From Calothrix sp. PCC 7103 (GTDB taxonomy: Bacteria > Cyanobacteriota > Cyanobacteriia > Cyanobacteriales > Nostocaceae): a DNA stretch of 64,000 nt. Location: NCBI RefSeq assembly GCF_000331305.1, contig NZ_KB217478.1:3570627-3634626 (forward strand). The letters are read 5' to 3'. Positions 8,129 to 16,752 of this stretch are shown one piece after another. The notes under the pieces were generated by a model, which worked only from the letters and a program-made list of their open reading frames with translations, was not told the DNA's origin and searched no databases. The position numbers and the translations under genes are program-made. The number at the start of each line of letters is the position of its first letter. Position 1 is the stretch's first letter.

Positions 8129-8893
8129 ATGTTGACTGCCGAACGACGACAATTCATCCTAGAAATTCTTCGTCGTGACAAAAAGGTGCTTTCAGGAGAA
8201 CTCAGCGCTGTTCTCAAAGTTTCAGAAGATACGATACGTCGCGATTTAAGAGAATTAGCTGAAACGGGTTTACTACAACGTGTACATGGAGGTGCCTTAT
8301 TAAGTTCTCCTGCAACAGCAAGTTATGCCGATAGAATACAGCAGGCGCCAATAGAAAAAGAAGCAATAGCACGTGCAGCCGCGAAATTGGTACGTCCAGG
8401 TCAAGTAGTAATTTTAGATGGTGGTACAACAACACTTCAGGTTGCGCGGCATTTACCTATAGATTTACAAGCCACAGTTATAACAAATAGTCCACCAATT
8501 GCTGTAACTTTGGCAGAACATCCTCATATTGAAGTTGTGATGTTAGGTGGGCAACTATATAAAAAAGCTTTAGTTAATATTGGCGCCGCAACAGTTGAAG
8601 CTTTACGGATGATACGGGCAGATTTGTGTATGTTAGGGGTATGTAGTTTACATCCAGAAATTGGCATTAGCGTCACTAATTTGAATGAAGCTCATGTCAA
8701 ACGGGCGATGATAAAGAGTGCTGCGGAAGTAGTCGGATTAGCAACTGCTGCAAAACTCGATACTGCGTCGCCTTATGTTGTTGGCTCGATTCATGCGTTA
8801 ACTTATTTAGTAACGGCACCTGCTGTACCATTAGAGGTGCTAACTTCTTACAAAGATTTAGGCTTAACAATAATCCGTGAAGATATAAAGTGA
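8129..8893 (+). CDS. DeoR/GlpR-type transcriptional repressor
   Basis: Starting at ATG 8129 the protein is 254 residues, the normal family length, and begins with the typical MLTAERRQFILEIL. The N-terminal winged helix has VSEDTIRRDLRELAETGLL followed by QRVHGGAL, the DeoR signature. The C-terminal DeoRC sensor domain (about 75-235) has ILDGGTTTLQVARHLP and the ISVTNLNEAHVKRAMI block, which bind phosphorylated sugars in this family. An upstream in-frame ATG at 8066 would add 21 basic residues and is less likely. It is divergent from the transketolase-like gene over 123 bases and probably controls it; the effector is unknown. Confidence 0.88.
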   Translation: MLTAERRQFILEILRRDKKVLSGELSAVLKVSEDTIRRDLRELAETGLLQRVHGGALLSSPATASYADRIQQAPIEKEAIARAAAKLVRPGQVVILDGGTTTLQVARHLPIDLQATVITNSPPIAVTLAEHPHIEVVMLGGQLYKKALVNIGAATVEALRMIRADLCMLGVCSLHPEIGISVTNLNEAHVKRAMIKSAAEVVGLATAAKLDTASPYVVGSIHALTYLVTAPAVPLEVLTSYKDLGLTIIREDIK

Positions 8894-8976
8894 ATAACTA
8901 TAACCGATTTCGAGGCGCCTGTGCATAAGTCAATAATCGACTAAAAGTCAAGATATTTTAACTAATCTTCAACTAA

Positions 8977-9228
8977 CTTGAAATTAAAGGATGTATACGT
9001 ATTTTTGTTCCATATTTAGGAAAATACCAACAACCGCCAAATATACCTTATGAAAAAGCAAAGAATATGTTGGCAATAAATACTGTAATTTATTGTTATG
9101 GTAACAAAGTAATGTATAATGCGGAACTGCTGAAATTGCTAATGGCAGAAGCTGGATTTAGCCAAATTGAAGAAGTTAATTTTGGAGAAGGTTTGCTTAG
9201 GGTGTCAGACCCAATACTGCTCGGTTAA
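8977..9228 (+). pseudogene. Remnant of a SAM-dependent methyltransferase gene
   Basis: An open frame without a plausible start reads GCIRIFVPYLGK and later VMYNAELLKLLMAEAGFSQI and EEVNFGEG, the C-terminal pattern of cyanobacterial class I methyltransferases (GGVLRIVVPDL then a MYDxETL and AGF block). A stop codon lies just upstream of the fragment at 8974-8976. At the 3' side the frame runs into the MITE-like element, whose left end supplies the stop TAA at 9226-9228. The N-terminal SAM-binding part is missing. It is a decayed gene, not expected to be active. Confidence 0.55.
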
Positions 9229-9302
9229 GCTTTTTTCGGCATCCTAAGCAACGATATTATAAGGGTTTCAGCCTACGTTATCTCCTTAACCGAGCAGTAT
9301 TG
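9212..9302. mobile_element. MITE-like element, 91 bp, with perfect 18-bp terminal inverted repeats
   Basis: CAATACTGCTCGGTTAAG at 9212-9229 is repeated as its exact reverse complement at 9285-9302, with a 55-base interior that has no coding capacity. No transposase is present, so movement would need one supplied from elsewhere. It cuts off the 3' end of the methyltransferase remnant. No clear target-site duplication was seen. Confidence 0.7.
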
Positions 9303-9395
9303 CCTAGAGGAGATGCTTAATACAACTCTCTTGTAAATTACTATAAATTTTTGGAGACTTTGCATAAAGCGTAAGTCTTTTTTTATCGATCATAA

Positions 9396-9520
9396 ATATA
9401 GCAATCCTAAATCACTTGTAAAATATTTCCCTTCTTTCTTTCCTTCCTTTGCGTCCTTTGCGCCCTTTGCGGTTCGTTACATAAGCATCATTTTTTACAA
9501 ATCAATTAGGAATGCTATAT
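9396..9520. repeat. Long imperfect inverted repeat, about 125 bp
   Basis: The left arm at 9396-9425 (ATATAGCAATCCTAAAT...) is matched imperfectly by the reverse complement of 9491-9520 (...ATTAGGAATGCTATAT). The interior is a pyrimidine-rich stretch with TTTGCGTCCTTTGCGCCC, a phrase recognised from repeats in other filamentous cyanobacteria. No gene is seen between 9303 and 9578. Confidence 0.65.
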
Positions 9521-9578
9521 ATATAATTGTGATGAGAGGAGTATTGCATGTTCTACAGAAGGCAGGGTGTTACGACTT

Positions 9579-11204
9579 TTATAATATTTGTACTAAGCTA
9601 TACCCTTTTACTGTACCGATTGCACGATATGGTACATGAGAATTTATGGGTTCATTTATTTTACTTTCTTCAATCCAGGCATAATTATTAGGTGATACTT
9701 CCCTAAGTGTATTAACTCTTTCAGCGATATTTTTAGTATAAAAGTTAATTAAGACTCCGGTTTTGCCACCGACATCAACTAAACTAACGGGGGATGATTG
9801 GAGAATTGGCGCCACTGTTTCGTTTTCTATAAATTTGCGAAACTCTGGATTATAGTCATTAAAGGCGCCATTATATCCCAATACTGCCAAACCAAGCCAA
9901 ATTGGAATTAGCCATGCTGCGAACCAGTAGTTAAAAAACGTGCGCGTATCAAATCGGTGACGTTGTATCCATACAATAGGTAAAATCAACCATCCGGCGC
10001 CTAATACTATAATCAAATTTGTATATTTATAGATTTCTGAATTACCTATTGAATTACTTATGAATAATGTAATTACACCTGTGAGTAATAAAAATATACC
10101 CAAAACACCAAACCCAAAACTTAAATAACGCTTAATTATTTTAGTTTGGGTAAGTGCGTTAAGTCCAACAGCTGCGAGTAAAGCGATAAAAGGGAATAGA
10201 CAAAGACTGTAATGCGATAAGCGGGTTGAAATTAAACTGAGTTCGGCAAATAAAGTTACTGGGAACCCAACTAATATTGATTTATATTTAAATTGCGGAC
10301 GCTTGATTATAGTCAATAAACCAAACAGGGCAAAAAAGAACCAAGGAAAGGATTTAGCGGGTACGTTCCACATGTAAAAAATAATTCCATTCCCACCTCG
10401 TTCTTTTGAACCAACATTAAAGACAAAATCTAATATCTGAAAAATACTTCCGCTTCCGTAATGTGAATAACTAAGCCAAAGCCAAATAACAGTTGGAATC
10501 AAACCAACTATAAAACCTATATATAAATATGGATTATTCAACAAACGATGGCGCCTTTCTAGGGAAGTAACAAATGGTAATAAAGCGATAATTGGTAAAA
10601 TAATCATTAAACTGCGGACTAATAAACCTAAGCCAAAACATATTCCACTCACGAAGCATAATAAATTATAATGCGTCAAGTATCGTTTGGAATATGGCTT
10701 GGGGCATAGCTCCGCTTTGAGTAAAAATAAGATTCCCGAAAGTACCAAAAAAACCATGCTGACATCGGGAGTACCTAAACGGCAATATTGTAACCAAAGG
10801 AATTCTACGCTAAATATAGCAGCAGCTAGCCATGCTATTGTTCTATCTAATATAATTTTGCCTATTTCATATAAAATAAATATAGAGAGTGTGCCTAAAA
10901 TCATGCTAGGGAGACGAACGCTCAACTCGTTGACACCAAATAACTTGTAGAAAAGTGCAATTATCCAGTAAATGCCGGGTGTTTTATGATGTGGACTATT
11001 CCAAGGATGTATCCATTCGCCAGAGTCGAACATGAGACGTGCGCGAGTTGCGTAAAGTCCTTCATCATGTGCCATCAAACTGCTATTGCCAGAACTAAAT
11101 AGTAATAAAGGTAGTATCAAAAATAACAAACTCACATACGAAAATACTTGTGAGTATTGAAATTTTAACCAAAGGGAATGAATATTTTTTTCTAGGTGCA
11201 ACAT
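9579..11204 (-). CDS. GT39/ArnT-type membrane glycosyltransferase
   Basis: From ATG at complement 11202-11204 the protein has 541 residues with about a dozen membrane segments. The N-terminal periplasmic loop has AHDEGLYATRARLMFDSGEW, with the acidic pair of the PMT/ArnT family, and HHKTPGIYW further on. Such enzymes transfer sugars from polyprenyl-phosphate donors to lipid or protein on the outer face of the inner membrane. An in-frame TTG or longer start at 11291 was rejected, because that stretch is a dispersed repeat (11241-11305). The C-terminal soluble part (450-541) is a likely periplasmic domain. The acceptor is unknown. Confidence 0.82.
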   Translation of the reverse strand: MLHLEKNIHSLWLKFQYSQVFSYVSLLFLILPLLLFSSGNSSLMAHDEGLYATRARLMFDSGEWIHPWNSPHHKTPGIYWIIALFYKLFGVNELSVRLPSMILGTLSIFILYEIGKIILDRTIAWLAAAIFSVEFLWLQYCRLGTPDVSMVFLVLSGILFLLKAELCPKPYSKRYLTHYNLLCFVSGICFGLGLLVRSLMIILPIIALLPFVTSLERRHRLLNNPYLYIGFIVGLIPTVIWLWLSYSHYGSGSIFQILDFVFNVGSKERGGNGIIFYMWNVPAKSFPWFFFALFGLLTIIKRPQFKYKSILVGFPVTLFAELSLISTRLSHYSLCLFPFIALLAAVGLNALTQTKIIKRYLSFGFGVLGIFLLLTGVITLFISNSIGNSEIYKYTNLIIVLGAGWLILPIVWIQRHRFDTRTFFNYWFAAWLIPIWLGLAVLGYNGAFNDYNPEFRKFIENETVAPILQSSPVSLVDVGGKTGVLINFYTKNIAERVNTLREVSPNNYAWIEESKINEPINSHVPYRAIGTVKGYSLVQIL

Positions 11205-11240
11205 GAAAGGATTGTATGCTAAAAATTTAATTGACACACA

Positions 11241-11305
11241 AAAAACCGGGTTTTTCAGCAAAATCGTTATTTCATTGCAAAATATTAACAAACGAACCCG
11301 GTTTC
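11241..11305. repeat. AAACCGGGTTT hairpin repeat, about 65 bp
   Basis: On the minus strand this reads AGAAACCGGGTTCG, a core with AAATAACGATTTTGCT, then AAACCCGGTTTTTT. The same core and arms are found at 24731-24799 and 47956-48032. It lies just upstream of the glycosyltransferase start. The rest of 11205-11489 is AT-rich with no gene seen. Confidence 0.75.
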
Positions 11306-11489
11306 TAACAGGTTTCTTTTCTTGTCTTTTTTAATTGTGTTTTTTGATTGTGTTTTTTGATGGTGTTTTTTAAAATATATGAGGTACTAAAACGTATCAT
11401 ACACATTTAATTGTGATACAAGACAATATCATATTTTTGCTTTTTTTGCCAAATAAATCTTGAAAACGTAAACGAAACCTAAGATATTT

Positions 11490-12134
11490 ATGCTCCTTAG
11501 ACCAAACCAACGTACTAAGCTAGACGACAGTAACGATAAATTGTTCTATTCTGAACCACGCTTTGTCACCCATGTAGACGAAGGCTTTATTCAACAGCTT
11601 ACAGATTTGTATCGCCAACTGTTAAAACCAAATACGCGCATTTTAGACATGATGAGTAGTTGGGTTTCGCATCTACCAGAAGAAATAGAATTTTCTCATG
11701 TCGAGGGACATGGACTTAATGAAAAAGAACTCGCACGAAACCCTAGGTTGAACCACTATTTCGTTCAAAATTTGAATGAAAACCCGAAGTTACCGTTGCT
11801 TGACCAAGATTTTGACGCCGTTATCAACTGTGTCTCTATACAATACATACAGTATCCAGAAGCAGTATTTTCAGAAATTCACAGAATTTTAAAACCTGGT
11901 GGCGTAGCAATATTTAGCTTTTCTAACCGCATGTTCTTCCAAAAAGCCATTGAAGCTTGGCGTGAAAATTCTGAGAAAGGTCGAGTTGAATTAGTCAAAA
12001 GCTATTTTAATAGTGTACCTGGCTTTACTTCTCCCGAAGTCATCGCCCGCCAATCTCAAGTTCCGAATTTACTACAATGGTTAGGCGCCGGTGGTGGTGA
12101 CCCCTTTTACGCTGTAGTCGCTTATAAAGAATAG
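11490..12134 (+). CDS. Class I SAM-dependent methyltransferase
   Basis: This 214-residue protein has a methyltransferase type 11-like core: RILDMMSSWVSHLP in place of the glycine-rich motif I near residues 52-65, an acidic strand end near VEGHGLNE, FDAVINCVSIQYIQYPE (motif II/IV) and ILKPGGVAIFSFSNRMFF (motif V). The weak glycine loop is also seen in a group of cyanobacterial homologues. The substrate is unknown. The gene stands alone after the divergent glycosyltransferase. The alternative that it no longer binds SAM cannot be excluded, since the usual GxGxG is absent. Confidence 0.8.
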   Translation: MLLRPNQRTKLDDSNDKLFYSEPRFVTHVDEGFIQQLTDLYRQLLKPNTRILDMMSSWVSHLPEEIEFSHVEGHGLNEKELARNPRLNHYFVQNLNENPKLPLLDQDFDAVINCVSIQYIQYPEAVFSEIHRILKPGGVAIFSFSNRMFFQKAIEAWRENSEKGRVELVKSYFNSVPGFTSPEVIARQSQVPNLLQWLGAGGGDPFYAVVAYKE

Positions 12135-12146
12135 TGCTAGGTAGAA

Positions 12147-12223
12147 AGTGCTGAGTGCTAAGTAAAGTTAGGAGTTAGGAGTTAGAAGTTTGAGTTAAGA
12201 ATAAAAACTCATCACTCAGCACT
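12147..12223. repeat. AGTGCTGAGTG inverted repeat
   Basis: AGTGCTGAGTG at 12147-12157 is matched by CACTCAGCACT at 12213-12223, with GTTAGGAGTTAGGAGTTAG tandem-like sequence between. It lies between two genes on the same strand and may be a weak terminator or a dispersed repeat. Confidence 0.6.
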
Positions 12224-12321
12224 ATTGTTTATATTTTCATGACATAAGCTACCTAACAGGTTAAATTCGAGGTAAAGCTTTAGTGACATCCGCTTTATGT
12301 GCAGTTCAAGGAGATAATACA

Positions 12322-12837
12322 ATGTCTTTTCCCCGTATACGTAGAATATTAGCAGCCTTACTGCTATCTGTTATATTGATAACATCCACAACTGCTTGTG
12401 CAACAAAGGCGCCAGGAAGGTTTGATGCCGCACAGCAAGAAAGCAGTCAAAAGCGTAGCGGTCAAGCCGTTGCGAAGAATGCGACTCAAGGTAGCGAATT
12501 TAACAAACTGTTTCCTTCAGATGGCGGTGGTTTTGACGTAGTATTCACTCAAGAGAAAAAAGGTTTCGCAGAAGCGAATTTAAAAGAAGGCGGTAAAGTA
12601 GTAGCACAATTAGCAATTTCCGATACTACCAGCACACCCGCAACTGCTGCTGGCTATAAGACTAGTACAAAACAGGTTGGTGGATATCCTGCAAAAACTT
12701 TGGGTAAAACTAAAACATCGATTTTAGTTGGTAAGTACCAAGTTTCTGCCATATCCAAAGACCCATCGTTTACTGACAGTGACAGAGAAGCTTGGCTTCA
12801 GAAATTTAACCTCACAAGGTTGTCAAAGCTGCAATAA
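12322..12837 (+). CDS. Lipoprotein of unknown function
   Basis: AAGGAG lies nine bases before the ATG at 12322, which settles the start over an upstream in-frame GTG-type start at 12283. The 171-residue product begins with basic residues, a hydrophobic stretch and a lipobox ending TSTTAC, so it is predicted to be lipid-anchored after cleavage before the cysteine near residue 25. The rest is a single soluble domain rich in Lys, Thr and Gly (FDVVFTQEKKGFAEANL, VGGYPAKTLGKTKTSI). It recalls cyanobacterial lipoproteins of unknown role. It is followed after 55 bases by another unknown gene on the same strand. Confidence 0.8.
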   Translation: MSFPRIRRILAALLLSVILITSTTACATKAPGRFDAAQQESSQKRSGQAVAKNATQGSEFNKLFPSDGGGFDVVFTQEKKGFAEANLKEGGKVVAQLAISDTTSTPATAAGYKTSTKQVGGYPAKTLGKTKTSILVGKYQVSAISKDPSFTDSDREAWLQKFNLTRLSKLQ

Positions 12838-12892
12838 TTTCCCTCTCCATTGACGACACAATCAGTTAAACGTACTCTAAACAGGATTAATA

Positions 12893-13780
12893 ATGAGTAA
12901 ACCAATTCAAGATTTAGTTGACGGATTACCAACTGGTGGCTTGACAATTTCAATGTTAAATGCATTAGATTTTGCGGCGCCTGGTCAGTGGCAAAACATA
13001 ACTGGTTTTGTCAACACAATTCAGCATGTGACAGGGGAAACAGACGACGATGTAGTTCAGCAGATTGGCGAACGCGCGATATATTTATATAACGACCGTT
13101 CACAAGGATACCAAACTGCGATGTGGCTGTATCAAACTGTTGATGGTACAGATAAAGCATTAGGTGCCGCAGCGTTAGCGAATAAAGTTGGCGAAACATT
13201 TTCGTTTTTGGGTTTTCTCGATAAAGTCACACCCAAACCCGACAAAGCTCAAACAATCGATTTATCTTTAAAACTTGTAACTGAGTTAGTCGCATTTTGC
13301 CAAATCAACGGTATTCCTGGTGATAGCATTGGTGACTTCGTAGCTGCACTAGGAGAATATAGCGGTGAGTCATCTATCCGCATGGCAGCTTTGGTTTGCG
13401 TCGATGCTTTACTACCTTTAGGCCCCGACTTTATTCAGAAGGTAACATCGAGTCTTGGAGCAATGACACCGCAAGACTTAGAGCAAAACTCGACTTTCAA
13501 CAACATCAAAGATACTATTCCTGGTCAAACTTCAGGAGGTAAACTTGATTTTATTGGTCAAAGCTTTGACTCAGTAAAAGGCTGGATGAGTGACTTAGTT
13601 GTTTCTCGTGGTCTAACACCTCAAAAGGTTTTAAACAACGTCAACAATTTCATGCAAATTGCAGACGATAAGTTAGATTACGTCGCAGCGTTTATCGATG
13701 TGTCCACAAATTATTATGAACACACTGGTACGCAAACTCTAGCACGGCGCCTGATTGAACGCGCATTTGCAGAACTGTAG
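12893..13780 (+). CDS. Conserved-looking hypothetical protein, 295 aa
   Basis: No family is recognised with confidence. The protein is soluble, acidic, and predicted mostly helical, with no signal peptide or membrane segment. Visible landmarks are DLVDGLPTGGLTISMLNAL at the start, a Gln/Asp-rich helix around residues 45-60, GLTPQKVLNNVNNFMQIADD near 240 and an amphipathic end ARRLIERAFAEL. The same-strand lipoprotein gene lies 55 bases upstream and a hairpin terminator follows directly, which suggests a two-gene transcript. Base composition is like its neighbours, and it holds two GGCGCC sites. The role is unknown. Confidence 0.75.
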   Translation: MSKPIQDLVDGLPTGGLTISMLNALDFAAPGQWQNITGFVNTIQHVTGETDDDVVQQIGERAIYLYNDRSQGYQTAMWLYQTVDGTDKALGAAALANKVGETFSFLGFLDKVTPKPDKAQTIDLSLKLVTELVAFCQINGIPGDSIGDFVAALGEYSGESSIRMAALVCVDALLPLGPDFIQKVTSSLGAMTPQDLEQNSTFNNIKDTIPGQTSGGKLDFIGQSFDSVKGWMSDLVVSRGLTPQKVLNNVNNFMQIADDKLDYVAAFIDVSTNYYEHTGTQTLARRLIERAFAEL

Positions 13781-13784
13781 ATAT

Positions 13785-13820
13785 AGAAACCCGGTTTCTT
13801 GAAGAAACCGGGTTTCTTTT
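13785..13820. terminator. Bidirectional hairpin terminator of the AAACCGGG repeat type
   Basis: AGAAACCCGGTTTCTT is followed after two bases by AGAAACCGGGTTTCTTTT, forming a strong hairpin with a T-run on the plus strand and an A-rich start. It lies between the convergent genes ending at 13780 and 13819 and can end both transcripts; the last bases overlap the minus-strand stop. Confidence 0.7.
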
Positions 13821-14583
13821 AAGGTAACTTTAAATTAGAAGTAATTTCGCTTAAAAAAGGCTCAAACACTGCTAAATTTTCGTACTTCTCAAATTTTGCG
13901 CTTTTCCCAGCAGGGTTATATGCTGTATTAATTACATATACTGAATTTCCATCGAATGCTACATATTTCAAATGTTGCTCACTAACTCCACCATCGCGTT
14001 TGAGACCAGTGAAACCGTAGCGTACACCTTGGAGTTGTCCAATATTCACGAGTTGCGGTGGATAACCTGAAAAATTCACTTTATTTTCGTAACTTTTTTG
14101 ACGCTTTTTATAATTAACTACGTATTCGTCTGTAACCCAAGCATTGAGCGCTTCTTTTATTTTCCCTTTGTAATTGGGATTTTGATAGTCAATTTTAGCA
14201 TCAGCAGGAATACCCGCACTAATTAGCATCATTTTAAACTTCGGTTGTTGAGAAAGTGGGTAAATTTCCATTTTGACGGAACCCAAGTTTTTACCATTAG
14301 AGGAAATGCACAATAATGGTGCGTCCCCATTACATGGTGCAACATTCCAACCAACTGGCGCGGTTTTTGTTCTTAAGACATTGTTCCAAACGTTAGTAGA
14401 CGCTTGGGATGGTTGTATTGTTACAGCAGATGCAGGAGAAGCTGTTACAGTTGGCGTTATGCTAGGCGGTGTTGGTTGCGGTCGTACATTGTTATCATTA
14501 CTTGTATTTTTAAATACAGATTTCAATATGAACGGTGATAGTGCAAGTAAAATAAGACCGATTAATAGATGATAGACTCGCAA
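13819..14583 (-). CDS. Membrane-anchored protein of unknown function
   Basis: The 254-residue product starts with a signal-anchor helix (LLIGLILLALSPFIL, residues 6-20), then a Pro/Thr/Ser-rich linker (about 32-60) and a soluble domain with two near cysteines in VAPCNGDAPLLCISSNG. The soluble domain carries VKMEIYPLSQQPKF, YVVNYKKRQKSYENKVNFSG and a final FEPFLSEITSNLKLP. This is the layout of a periplasmic or outer-face domain held by one membrane helix. No family is recognised. The two cysteines may form a disulphide. The gene stands alone between two terminator-like repeats. Confidence 0.75.
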   Translation of the reverse strand: MRVYHLLIGLILLALSPFILKSVFKNTSNDNNVRPQPTPPSITPTVTASPASAVTIQPSQASTNVWNNVLRTKTAPVGWNVAPCNGDAPLLCISSNGKNLGSVKMEIYPLSQQPKFKMMLISAGIPADAKIDYQNPNYKGKIKEALNAWVTDEYVVNYKKRQKSYENKVNFSGYPPQLVNIGQLQGVRYGFTGLKRDGGVSEQHLKYVAFDGNSVYVINTAYNPAGKSAKFEKYENLAVFEPFLSEITSNLKLP

Positions 14584-14620
14584 AAATTTGCTCCTTCGCT
14601 GTATTAGTACCTAATTGTAA

Positions 14621-14648
14621 GTAGAGACGCGATTAATCACGTCTTTAC
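14621..14648. repeat. 28-bp GTAGAGACGCGATT palindrome, imperfect copy
   Basis: Left half GTAGAGACGCGATT is exact; the right half AATCACGTCTTTAC has two differences from the perfect palindrome seen at 4780 and 30036. It lies upstream of the minus-strand gene at 13819-14583. Confidence 0.75.
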
Positions 14649-14713
14649 TGTGAGTGTTTGTTGTATTTATAACACTGCAACATTAAATAAAGATACATAA
14701 TAACCGACCCATA

Positions 14714-14749
14714 AAGAAACCGGGCTTCTTGTAAAAGCCCGGTTTCTGT
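14714..14749 (-). terminator. Terminator of the rbp-rpsU operon
   Basis: On the minus strand a GAAACCGGGCTTTT / AAGCCCGGTTTC hairpin is followed by TTT and lies 16 bases beyond the S21 stop. It is built from the AAACCGGG dispersed repeat. Confidence 0.65.
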
Positions 14750-14765
14750 TGGAGATGATATGCGT

Positions 14766-14960
14766 TTACTTAAAATGCTGGCGCATTCTGCGATTTTGCT
14801 TTCTGCGTGCAACAGCTTTACGCTTATGTTTTTGCAAGGGAGTCTCAAAGTGACGCTTGGTTCTAACATCTTGGAGAATACCCGCTTGCGAAACTTGACG
14901 CTTAAATCTCCGTAAAGCGGACTCTATTCCTTCATTTTCGCCTAAAACTACTTGCGTCAT
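14766..14960 (-). CDS. rpsU: 30S ribosomal protein S21
   Basis: The 64-residue basic protein matches bacterial S21: it starts [20 protein letters not shown] and ends with a strongly basic [19 protein letters not shown] stretch. S21 sits on the 30S platform near the 3' end of 16S rRNA and helps initiation. AAGGAG precedes the ATG. It lies 136 bases downstream of an RNA-binding protein gene on the same strand, matching the rbpA-rpsU arrangement of Anabaena, in which the two are co-transcribed and respond to cold. Identity is nearly certain; cold regulation here is inferred from that linkage. Confidence 0.95.
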   Translation of the reverse strand: MTQVVLGENEGIESALRRFKRQVSQAGILQDVRTKRHFETPLQKHKRKAVARRKQNRRMRQHFK

Positions 14961-15096
14961 TAGTACAACTCCTTATATTTGTGAATATTTTAACTCAAGT
15001 GTGAACAGTAAAAACCAGCAGTTCAAGAGCGATGAAAGCTTATAACTGCTGGGGGAGTAATCAAATCAAAACTTGTGAAATCTTTGCGTTATAAGC

Positions 15097-15402
15097 TTAG
15101 TAACGACGACCACCACCTCGGTTGCCACCACCCCAACCTTCGCGTGATGGGCTTCTTTCCTCGCGAGGTCTTGCTTTATTAACTTTTAAATCACGTCCCA
15201 TCCATTCCGCTCCATCCAGAGCTTCGATTGCTGCATCTTCTTGCGAGCTGCTTTCCATCTCAACAAATGCAAATCCGCGCATCCGACCTGTCTCACGGTC
15301 GGTGGGTACCTTGACACTACTGACTTTACCGTATTCTGCAAAAACACGCTTTAGATCATCTTCCGTAACTTGATAGGATAAGTTACCTACATAAATAGAC
15401 AT
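15097..15402 (-). CDS. rbp: RRM-type RNA-binding protein (cyanobacterial Rbp)
   Basis: The 101-residue protein has one RNA recognition motif with RNP2 (IYVGNL, residues 3-8) and RNP1 (RGFAFVEM, about 42-49), followed by a short Arg/Gly-rich tail (GGGNRGGGRRY). This is the cyanobacterial cold-shock-type Rbp, an RNA chaperone for structured mRNAs. The ATG at complement 15400-15402 has GGAG six bases upstream, while a TTG at 15414 would lack spacing. It is first in an operon with rpsU. The 5' leader upstream (15403-15500) is long and AT-rich, as is usual for cold-inducible rbp genes, but no specific element was identified. Confidence 0.93.
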   Translation of the reverse strand: MSIYVGNLSYQVTEDDLKRVFAEYGKVSSVKVPTDRETGRMRGFAFVEMESSSQEDAAIEALDGAEWMGRDLKVNKARPREERSPSREGWGGGNRGGGRRY

Positions 15403-15678
15403 TGGGATCTCCAAAATCGGGACACGTAGAGAATTAGATTCGGAGAAACCGTTTTAAAAGCTAAAATGATTTTCACAACCGAATATAAATCTTAGATAGC
15501 CAGTATAGCAGATTATTCTAGCATAGGGGTCGGTTTTGAAGCAAAGGTTAACCTTCGTATTCAAGGGTTTGACACGTTAGTTGACGGCGCCTCAACCCGT
15601 CTTTATTATACTAGTTGGCATAATTATAGGGGCACTGTTGAACGGCGCCCCTACGTGATTGAAATATGGTAATTATAA

Positions 15679-16488
15679 TTATGCTTCTTCCCAGAGTTTA
15701 CGAACATAGTCAGGTAGCCAACTAGCTATTTCCTGAATACGTTCAGAGGAAAGTTCTTCCTTGGTAGCAGAAAATACAGCCTTTACGACTTGTTCACGGT
15801 CTACTTCGTGCGAAAAACTACTCTCGTTAGCAACCCGGAATAAGAAACGGTCGGAATCGATTTTAAAGATTCCAGGGCCTTGCCACGGTGGACGAACGCG
15901 ACTCAGAAAGCCTACAATTGGGTTTGTATCGTGCCATAAATCGGCAATTTCCATTTGCAGCGATTTATCTTCTGCTGGTAGTGCTTCTTTGTGTAGTTCT
16001 GACTCAACTCGGTCAGCAGCTTCGGTTGTCATTAAGTCACGCATGACTCGGAAGACAACCTCGGTTACATCTCTAGCATCAAAAATATCTTCTAAACCAC
16101 TTTTGAGCAACACTTTTTCTAAAAATGGCAAATCTTTAGAAGCGATAGGAATTGATGCTCCCCCTGATGCCTTTGATAACTCAGTTTCAATTTTATTAAG
16201 TAATTTGCGCCCTTTCTCAGTAATTTCGCCTCCCTCAAACTCTATTTTTTCTGGGTGCAAAATTTCTTCAGCTAATTTTTCTGGTTCTGCATAAGCATTT
16301 CCAGAAAATTGAGCTTTGATAAAGTGATTTTGATTAAGATAATCTAAATGTCCTAAAAGGTCAGTTTCGGTGACATTTAACCCTGCTAAGTCAGTTTCTT
16401 CAAATTTAACTTCATGCATTTCTTGCCCACTATCGCTAATTTTTTTTAGAATAGTGTAGGCAATATCTTTCCGAATTGTAATCGGCAT
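15679..16488 (-). CDS. DUF2267 domain protein
   Basis: The 269-residue protein has a winged-helix-like N-terminal part (residues 1-95, with LLGHLDYLNQNHFIKAQFSG and EITEKGRKLLNKI, which looks like a helix-turn-helix plus wing) and a C-terminal DUF2267 domain (about 130-265, with ARDVTEVVFRVMRDLMTTEA and REQVVKAVFSATKEELSSE). DUF2267 proteins are widespread in cyanobacteria and of unknown function. No signal peptide or membrane segment. The gene lies alone, with a GGCGCC-rich intergenic stretch after the rbp leader. Role uncertain: the N-terminal fold suggests possible DNA or protein binding, which is inference. Confidence 0.8.
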   Translation of the reverse strand: MPITIRKDIAYTILKKISDSGQEMHEVKFEETDLAGLNVTETDLLGHLDYLNQNHFIKAQFSGNAYAEPEKLAEEILHPEKIEFEGGEITEKGRKLLNKIETELSKASGGASIPIASKDLPFLEKVLLKSGLEDIFDARDVTEVVFRVMRDLMTTEAADRVESELHKEALPAEDKSLQMEIADLWHDTNPIVGFLSRVRPPWQGPGIFKIDSDRFLFRVANESSFSHEVDREQVVKAVFSATKEELSSERIQEIASWLPDYVRKLWEEA

Positions 16489-16676
16489 TCCACCCTCCGC
16501 AAATTATTTAATTAACACATAATCGTAGGTGCGGCTTTTGCCCCACTTACTAATCTATGACACAAACCGCAAATTTCTAAAATACTCAAGTATGACTATC
16601 TAAGTTATTAAATTATTAAAAAAAACATGTATTAACATCTATCACTAGTAACACTTATATATCTACCGATAGTTGG

Positions 16677-16752
16677 AGAACCGGGTTTCTATGTCAAATT
16701 ATTGTTTTCTTACAAGATATTGACAAGAAACCCTAGAAACAGGGTTTCTAAG
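16677..16752. repeat. AAACCGGG-type hairpin repeat, degenerate copy
   Basis: GAACCGGGTTTCT at the left and GAAACAGGGTTTCT at the right surround a core with AAATTATTG and ACAAGATATTG. It resembles the family at 11241 and 24731 but with more differences. The last bases overlap the stop of the ABC exporter gene on the minus strand. Confidence 0.6.
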
